Assembly (NCBI RefSeq): GCF_000204055.1 | Contig: NW_006768916.1 | Coordinates: 70,150 to 84,036 of the forward strand | Direction of reading: 5' to 3' | Source of the DNA: Melampsora larici-populina 98AG31 | Lineage: Eukaryota; Basidiomycota; Pucciniomycetes; Pucciniales; Melampsoraceae | DNA length: 13,887 nt | In this document: one piece after another, positions 8,380 to 13,887 of the stretch | Numbering within the stretch: the stretch's first letter is position 1 | Layout: the number at the start of each line of letters is the position of its first letter | Notes under the pieces: generated by a model | Told to the model about the DNA's origin: nothing | Databases searched by the model: none | Seen by the model: the letters and a program-made list of their open reading frames with translations, nothing else | Translations under genes and position numbers: made by a program

Positions 8380-8959
8380 TCTCGTGGTGGGCGTGGCGTG
8401 AAAAGCGCGCCTTTGAGGCGCGCCCGGGCGTAGGCGTGAGGGCGCGCCCCAAAAGTTGAAATATGGGGTGGGCGCGCCCTTTCAGCCTGTTCTGCCGTTT
8501 TTGGGCTTTCTCGCTGTTTTCTTACACCCCACCACCTCCATTCATGCCAAAGGACAATACCAAGACACCATCTGAGTGGATTTCACCAACTGTAAACTTT
8601 GGAAACTGATGGAAAGGTTCCCTTATGTCGAAAAAATCAACACGGCACCAAAAACCGCAGGCTTGCTCAATGCCAGTATTGTAAAGTTACAATATTCAAT
8701 TTTGAAAATTTCCATTGTTCTCCATCCAAGTAATAAATATCTGCAAGAATTCATCCTCAGGCTTCCCCTTGCAACAGTTTCGACAGTTTTTTTGTCCCTT
8801 TTTGATTTTTTTGATTTTTTTTTAGTTTTTTTCCATTTTTTTCGATTTTACGTACTCAAAAGGCGCGCCCTTGACGCCCCCACTATAGGCGCGCCTTTGA
8901 AAAGATTCAAAAGGCGCGCTGGGCGCGCCCTAAATCCAAACCTCGCGCCCACCACGAGA
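8380..8959. mobile_element. 580-bp MITE-like element with 14-bp TIRs and 8-bp TSD (hAT-like)
   Basis: Terminal inverted repeats are TCTCGTGGTGGGCG (8380-8393) and CGCCCACCACGAGA (8946-8959), a perfect match. The flanking target duplication is GTCTGAAG (8372-8379 and 8960-8967), also perfect. An 8-bp duplication is typical of hAT elements and some other superfamilies. No transposase is encoded, so it must have been moved in trans. The two ends are G+C-rich and carry six copies of GGCGCGCC; the middle holds T-rich runs (8786-8846). It sits inside exon 3 of the KDZ gene, and its removal with one duplication rejoins SNLSSD to PSVHLNPD in frame. Confidence 0.9.
8417..8929. repeat. Six subterminal GGCGCGCC repeats in the MITE
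   Basis: Exact GGCGCGCC octamers lie at 8417-8424, 8441-8448, 8471-8478, 8862-8869, 8888-8895 and 8922-8929: three near each end and none in the middle. Partial copies (GCGCGCC, GGCGCGC) lie between them. Clustered subterminal motifs are where hAT-type transposases commonly bind; that role here is inference. Confidence 0.8.
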
Positions 8960-9713
8960 GTCTGAAGAGAGATTTGATCCAGGGCGATTGAGCATTGATT
9001 TGAGGTTGAAGGCCTTCTTCTTCCAAATTTCGAATGCCGCCATGGCGTCGACATGGGCTGGGTTTGAGCACGTTTTCGAACCTTTGACAGCAAGAGCGGT
9101 GCAGGGTTGCGCCTCGCACCAGCCTTGCAAGCTGGTAGCATGCTCCAGACAGAATTGTGAGTTTACCTTTGGTATCTGGTTTAGGCAAGGTCCATTGGGT
9201 GGTGGAGCTCCAGCTCGGTGCGCGAGTTCTTCGAGTTGTGCTGAGGAAGCCGTGCACCGCCAGTGTCCGATGGTTAGCCCGTCCGTCACGACTGCCCGAA
9301 TAGCTGGATTGAAGTGTGGGTATCAGCAAGCGAACCAATTGGCTTTCAAGTGCGCAATTGCAGTGAAAGCCTACTTACCCTTTATACCTGAAGTTCCTTC
9401 ATGCTCAACATCTACCTCTTTGACGCAGAAAGAGCAAACGTGGTCTCGGTACTTGGACCCTTTATTTGCTATATAATGCAACTCGCGAATCATGGCTGGG
9501 ATCAAGCGATCCTCTTGCTCTCCCTCGTCGGGGAGGTATAGAACGGCACCGCGTCGATTGCAACGCCGTAATAAACTGAAGAGATCGACGGCGTCGCCAA
9601 CCATTTCTTGTGACAACTTCGGAGAGAAAGATTGAGCCGCTGTGTGGGTTGGTACTTGCTGACTATTGAAATGTGTAAGGTTGAATAGATTAAGTAGATT
9701 AAAGTGAGACGTA
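8960..9713 (-). pseudogene. KDZ gene exon 2 and first part of exon 3: CxC6-like cysteine cluster
   Basis: Exon 2 (9713-9379) encodes NLFNLTHFNSQQVPTHTAAQ and RDHVCSFCVKEV. After an intron (9378-9304), exon 3 carries IRAVVTDGLTIGHWRC, FCLEH, WCEAQPCTALAVKG and KTCSNPAH, the Cys/His pattern of the CxC6-like cluster found with KDZ transposases. The frame is cut at 8960 by the MITE-like insertion and continues at 8371. Confidence 0.85.
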
Positions 9714-9795
9714 CTTCGTGAACAAGTATGTAGATTCTGGTCAGCCAAATAATCCCGCAATAGTTGCAGAGCGACATTAAAGTGATTGCACTTAC

Positions 9796-10491
9796 TGGGC
9801 GAGCATCTGCGATTGCCAAAAGTAGTTTGCGAGCCGATGAGTGAAGCCAAAGTGGCAATGCACCTGGTACCATAGTGAATCGGCACCTTGGTCCTCAGTA
9901 TAGTATATTCTGGACCCGTTCCATTTGTAGTACGATGCCCGATAATATGTTTTGCAATCTAGACATGCATTGAGAGTTTGGTCAATTAACGTGAATAGTT
10001 TGCTGTCCAAGCTTTGGCAGCGTACCAAAACATTTCCAGTCGTGAAACTGCGCCGAGTGAATCCCGTCAATATCGTAGACGTAGCCATCCACACGAGGTC
10101 GTTGATGAAGGCTGTGCCCGGAAGGTTGGTTACAGTTTATGCACTGAGAGATAGGCGGGATGAAGTATCGTTCGTGAACCTTTGTGGTTAGAGGCCCATG
10201 AAGCCCGTGCAAACGAATGAGAGCAACTGGATCGAGGTGGGCGGCGGGTAGTGAGGCAAACGTGAGGTTCCAGAGAGCTTCGTAATCCGTAGGTTCGATT
10301 TGTAGCTGCAAGGCCAGCTCAAGGAATGGTAGGATTTGGGTATCGCTGGAGGACAGTTTTAGGGCTTGGTGGGCGCGCGAGTACACCTCGGCGGCCAGAG
10401 TGACGAATTGCATGAGCATCGGAAGGGTAAGACAATTGGCGAGTTTTGGGTGATTTTGATTGAGCCAATTGACAAAGTCCACGAGCAACAT
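9796..10491 (-). pseudogene. KDZ gene exon 1: CxC5-like cysteine cluster
   Basis: The start is ATG at 10491-10489 (MLLVDFVNWLNQNHPK). The frame runs to a TGA at 9984-9982, and the same protein resumes one base over (DQTLNACLDCKTYYRASYY), which points to one inserted base. The donor gtaagt begins at 9795. Exon length minus one base gives phase 2, which matches the acceptor of exon 2. Confidence 0.85.
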
Positions 10492-12045
10492 GATTTCCGG
10501 AACGAACGAGAGATATGAATGAGATGATGAGGTTGGTAGTTGGAAGTGAGTGGTGGTTTGGTGTTGGCCTTGTTTGCGTGGTGTTTGCGTGGTGGTCAGG
10601 CAATAGAGTTGATGAGGGATGATGGGATGCTTTGATGTGATACAGCGGGGATCATGGAACGGGTTGTCGCGCGTTGTGATGTGTACCGATGGTGTACAGA
10701 TCACATATTGACAAGACATTGGTTGGTGTATACCCATGAATGTGGGAACTAGGGAGACGGAGAGGGTCACGTGTGCCGCAGTCATGCGAGGGCGGCAGAC
10801 ATGTGGGTTGAAGGAAAGTCTTGATACAAGCATTATGCTAGTGCATCTGTACGCGTTTCAGGTGTTTTCTCAGCGCAGTTGTGAGAATTCTCACTCAAAA
10901 TCCGGATTCCCGGTCTACCCCATGTTGCCGACATTTGGGATTGGAGAGTGCCCCACGTGCAAGTCAAACAGCTTATGGACAGTCAAGCGTTCCTTTTTAG
11001 GTGTACAATTCTATGTGTTAAATATACTTTGGAATATCAGGCAAATTGTCAGTGAAGGTGTTCTGGGAATTCACCACAAACACTTGCAGTATTTCAGAGA
11101 TTGATCAATGTAGTTCACAATTTCTGGAGCCTCCTCAAGGGATCACTGGCCAGAGCCATGAAGACTTTATTGGCACTTGAATGAGGCATAGTATCATTGA
11201 CTTATGAGGACCAATGATGCAGCTCTCTTGGATGGGTTATGAAAAGGATCCACAGCTGTTTTTCAATGTGTTGGTTATCACAATGAAGCATGTGGAAGGA
11301 AATATTCTGGTGTCGGAAAACACTGATTGTGACATGATTTGGGTGTACTGTTGATCTTCAAGAAGTTTGACAAGATTCCAACCAGTTTTTCCTGAACTCC
11401 AGGCAAATTGTCATCAAAACTTTGGTAAGCTTTGTGAAAGAAACAGTCATTTTCTAACATCATGCAAAAGAAGATCCAAAAAAAACAAAGAGATCAATTT
11501 AAATACCCTTCTTGACAAATGTTACCTACCATCCACTTGGGATAGACGCACTGCTTTACACTTCATGCATTCATCCAAACTTGATTTTGTAACTAGTGCA
11601 CGTGCCAGAGTGGTGCTTGCCTCATTTCCCCAACATCCTAACATATTTCCAACATATGGAAGTTTTCTATTTGTGGCTTTCTCTGCCTGTGGCTTTGAAA
11701 AGTTGCTTCTGCCCACGAGTACCCACAACACAGACATGTATCCTGTGGTATTTAGGACTAACAGCCTCAGGCATGATTTATAATTTCTTCAAAAAAAACA
11801 AGTTATTCAATCACTAAGTAGTTAATGAACCTTGGAAAGTACGTCACGTCTGAAGTTGGATACCCCAGTTGCGCTCTGATTACGTTGATTATTTACAAAG
11901 ATAACAATCAAAAAACATTCAACAAATTTGCAAACTCAAAACCCCAAACATTATATCACATACACCAAAAAAACCCCCATCTAGATACATACATCATAAT
12001 ACAAGAAGACATCTTATTAATCAAAATACAATTCAAAAACAAAAC
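10492..12045. other. Intergenic region without a recognised gene
   Basis: Short ORFs exist on both strands, but none looks like a protein I know and none shows a convincing exon series. The first ~250 bases should hold the promoter and 5' UTR of the KDZ gene. It contains the palindrome at 10881-10894 and a 14-base direct repeat CAGGCAAATTGTCA at 11038-11051 and 11400-11413. From about 11880 the sequence is A-rich on the + strand and leads into the 3' UTR of the BTB-type gene. Confidence 0.5.
10881..10894. repeat. 14-bp palindrome related to the 862-979 repeat
   Basis: GTGAGAATTCTCAC is a perfect palindrome followed by TCAAAATCCGGATTCCCGG. The repeat at 919-930 is followed by a similar TCAAAATACAGAACCC. 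The shared core plus TCAAAAT suggests a second, degraded copy of the same foldback family. Confidence 0.55.
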
Positions 12046-13887
12046 TTAATATCCTTCATCAAGTTCCATAAATTTAATATAACTTTCACATATCTTTTCT
12101 AATTTCATTTCTTTTGCCTTTTGAAATTCATATCTTACATTCGATTGGTTAATATTCTTCATAAGATATTCTCGAGCTAATCCATTTAATTCATTTATTT
12201 TCAATTCTATAGGTTTTTAAGAAACAAACAAACCAACAAAAGACAAAGATTCATTCATCTTCATTCCATCATCCTAAAAAAACTAATCAGAAAGACTAAC
12301 CATTGGAAAGTTTGTATAACTTTCTTGCATCACAGCACGCTTGTCCATTCAAACGTGAGTGAAGATAACTTCGATAATCAGGGGGAAGCTTCCTAGACCG
12401 ACCGTGGAGATTAACAATGCTTTTTGACACTCAAACTTGGACCGCAGAGGCGCAAAGTTCACCGTTCTACAAACCACAAAGGATCAGGTTCAAGATTTTT
12501 ACGTCTTTTATCGAAGTGACACACAAGTACCGCTGAGAACATGATTATGGCACTTACCGGTGCTCCAGATAGTCCGCCAGGGCTTTATACGTGGAGTATC
12601 TGTAATTACAACCACAATGTGAGTGGAAATACAGAGATTTAGTGATTAGATACAGCAGAAACACTTACGCAGCGTCATTAATTACAATCATCCTTTGAAT
12701 CTCTCGATTATTTGTCTGTCAAAATTCATCAAAGGGCGTCACATCACTAATTGTACTTGTAATGAGACATGAGACTAAAACATACCATTTCATATCCTTC
12801 ATTATCCTCACAAAAAGACTCGATATCTTCCTCTTCATCCCATTCCTCTGATCTCAATAAAAAAGCTCTGAGCCCTTTCCAAGATTCTAAGATGTATTTC
12901 AAACCTACTCGAATCCTACCAAGAGTAGTCATCATCCAGATCTTTTTAACTAACATCAGATCTTGATCTTTCGGATTCATTATATTCTCCACCAGCGTAA
13001 TTAATTCCTCAAGGATCAGTTCAACCCCTGATCCGATCAACTTAAACAAGCCTATCAACACCCGTGTCATACTCGGCACCAGATATTCCTGGGCAAACCG
13101 GAAGATTCGACCAATGGTGGGGAGCCGAGCGAGAAGAGCTTCTGCTCGGCAGTTGGCCCTGTTCATCCATGGTCCTATCAACGAGCCAAACATTTCTGTA
13201 ATCGTTATGACTAGGGCGCGAAATGGAGGATAGCGGCTTGGGATCTCTGACTCAGCTGCACTGCCTTCAAGCACTGTAGAGAGACAAAAAATCAGCTCGA
13301 GCAGTTATGACGGGTTGGCAGATGTTTCTCAGTCCCATTCTACTTACATTTTTTGAAATGTTCGATGCCTTGCAATAGCTCAAGCTTGATATAAACTTTC
13401 TTGGGTGATCTTCCAGTCCTATTTGGAAATACAAAAGCAACTATATCCGTACTACTCTGAACATCTACTGGATTGACCGATTCAGCTTGATCTTCGGTAG
13501 GGGCAGCGGGTGTGGTATCGGGTTCGAGAGTTGGCGAAGATTCGGATTGTAAGACTGGAATCTCTTCAGTCACCGCAATAGGTTCAGATGCTACATCTGG
13601 GCTAAGCTCCGGCGATGGAGTCTCTACGGGAGGAGATGCTGTAATTTCTGGGGTGACCGAGGTGTCGGCTAACACCTCGGTGGGAATGTCATTGCTTTTC
13701 TGCAAGGACGGCGTGAAGGGCGGCGATGCAGGGGCGGGGACGGCAGGCTTGTCAATAGAGGGATTGGAGTTTGGAGGCGTGCTCGAAGGTATGCTCTTTA
13801 CAGGAGGCTTGGGAATGCTGAAATGTTCGAGTGAATGATCAGGGTCTTCCTGAGTGATTAATAAACTAGTGGATTTTTGTAAACTGA
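12046..13887 (-). CDS. BTB/POZ-type domain protein, 3' part (six visible exons, possible frameshift)
   Basis: BTB domains mediate protein-protein contacts. The gene enters from the right edge. Exons are 13887-13348, 13273-12786, 12715-12669, 12599-12558, 12466-12301 and 12206-12046 (TAA at 12048-12046). The first visible exon is Pro/Ser/Thr/Glu-rich, then DIVAFVFPNRTGRSPKKVYI and LELLQGIEHFKKL, LEGSAAES, resembling the start of fungal BTB domains. The second exon adds about 160 residues with hydrophobic helix-like stretches (YLVPSMTRVLIGLFKLIGSG) and an acidic end (EEWDEEEDIESF). Then come RMIVINDAAYSTYKALADYL and TVNFAPLRSKFE; FAPLRS is a signature of fungal BTB proteins. The C-terminal part has ARKLYKLSNELKINELNGLA and YEFQKAKEMKLEKICESYIK. 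Exon 12466-12301 needs one extra base in the T5 run at 12421-12425 to stay in frame, or an unusual splice. The BTB assignment rests on motif resemblance. Confidence 0.7.

Larger units (their letters stand above)
6013..10491 (-). pseudogene. KDZ (Kyakuja-Dileera-Zisupton) transposase gene with CxC5/CxC6-type clusters, broken by two insertions and a frameshift
   Basis: KDZ transposases are DDE-type DNA transposases expanded in basidiomycetes. Reading from ATG at 10491, exons are 10491-9796, 9713-9379, 9303-6501 (interrupted) and 6432-6013; introns are 82, 75 and 68 nt with gtaagt donors. Exon 1 carries a CxC5-like cluster: CINC, VDGYVYDIDGIHSAQFHDWK, then CLDCKTYYRASYY and YTEDQGADSLWYQVHCHFGF. 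Exon 3 starts with a CxC6-like block (AVVTDGLTIGHWRC and Cys pairs down to KTCSNPAH). The catalytic part holds RSRTHNNQLIVGTCGII, VIFYDNACNLLW (likely first Asp), FHHRAHAESDGFC and NSSAGELSNIWYGGY (likely catalytic Glu), with TAG at 6013-6015. Three lesions are present: a 580-bp element at 8380-8959, a 1,630-bp element at 6633-8262, and one extra base near 9982-9988. Leaving out these three lesions, with one copy of each target duplication, gives 676 codons plus a stop in a single frame. It cannot make a full protein now. Transposon termini for the KDZ element itself were not found. Confidence 0.88.

Noticed and set aside
8790..8850. T-rich run as a poly-A tail of a SINE or LINE
   Set aside because: It lies in the middle of an element with perfect inverted ends and an 8-bp duplication, so a DNA-transposon interior explains it better.
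8576..9476. Plus-strand ORFs of 129 and 162 residues
   Set aside because: They cover the MITE interior or lie antisense to the KDZ CxC6-like exon, and resemble nothing.
9714..9795. Alternative acceptor at ctgaccag in the first KDZ intron
   Set aside because: It gives the wrong phase with the gtaagt donor at 9795; the cacgaag acceptor at 9714 fits phase 2 and keeps the frame.
11367..11783. 138-residue plus-strand ORF in the gene-free region
   Set aside because: No recognisable motif, no exon series, and opposite-strand ORFs of similar quality overlap it.

Overview
The window looks like nuclear DNA of a basidiomycete, most likely a rust fungus (Pucciniales). The genes are broken by many short GT-AG introns (about 60-95 nt). 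The gene content also fits: a KDZ transposase with CxC5/CxC6-type cysteine clusters, an alpha-kinase-type gene, a fungal BTB-type gene, and abundant transposon insertions. The species assignment is inference; nothing here names it.

Layout, left to right. (1) 1-504 (+): the 3' end of the gene for ribosomal protein uS4 (RPS9), with one intron. (2) 505-1229: intergenic, holding a nested palindromic foldback repeat (862-979). (3) 1230-3612 (+): a multi-exon gene for an unrecognised Cys-containing, Pro/Ser-rich protein that I suspect belongs to a rust family linked to alpha-kinases. It carries a tandemly duplicated intron that leaves a 9-nt microexon, and two places where the frame needs explaining. 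(4) 4032-5133 (+): an alpha-kinase-type gene with a clear C-terminal catalytic and zinc-binding half and a damaged or mis-spliced N-terminal half. (5) 5134-6012: intergenic with two strong hairpins. (6) 6013-10491 (-): a KDZ-transposase gene broken twice by other mobile elements and once by a one-base frameshift. The insertions are a 580-bp MITE-like element (8380-8959; 14-bp terminal inverted repeats, 8-bp target duplication) and a 1,630-bp AT-rich element with TG...CA ends and a 4-bp target duplication (6633-8262). Removing either insertion with one copy of its target duplication rejoins the transposase reading frame exactly. (7) 10492-12045: no convincing gene, one palindrome related to the repeat at 862-979. 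(8) 12046-13887 (-): the 3' part of a BTB/POZ-type gene with six visible exons, an unusual insertion inside the BTB-like region and a likely one-base frameshift in a homopolymer.

The genes do not form a pathway. The most informative picture is a transposase gene turned into a landing site for two non-autonomous elements, next to rust-type expanded-family genes that are decaying or being remodelled. I found no prokaryote-type operon, CRISPR array or tRNA.
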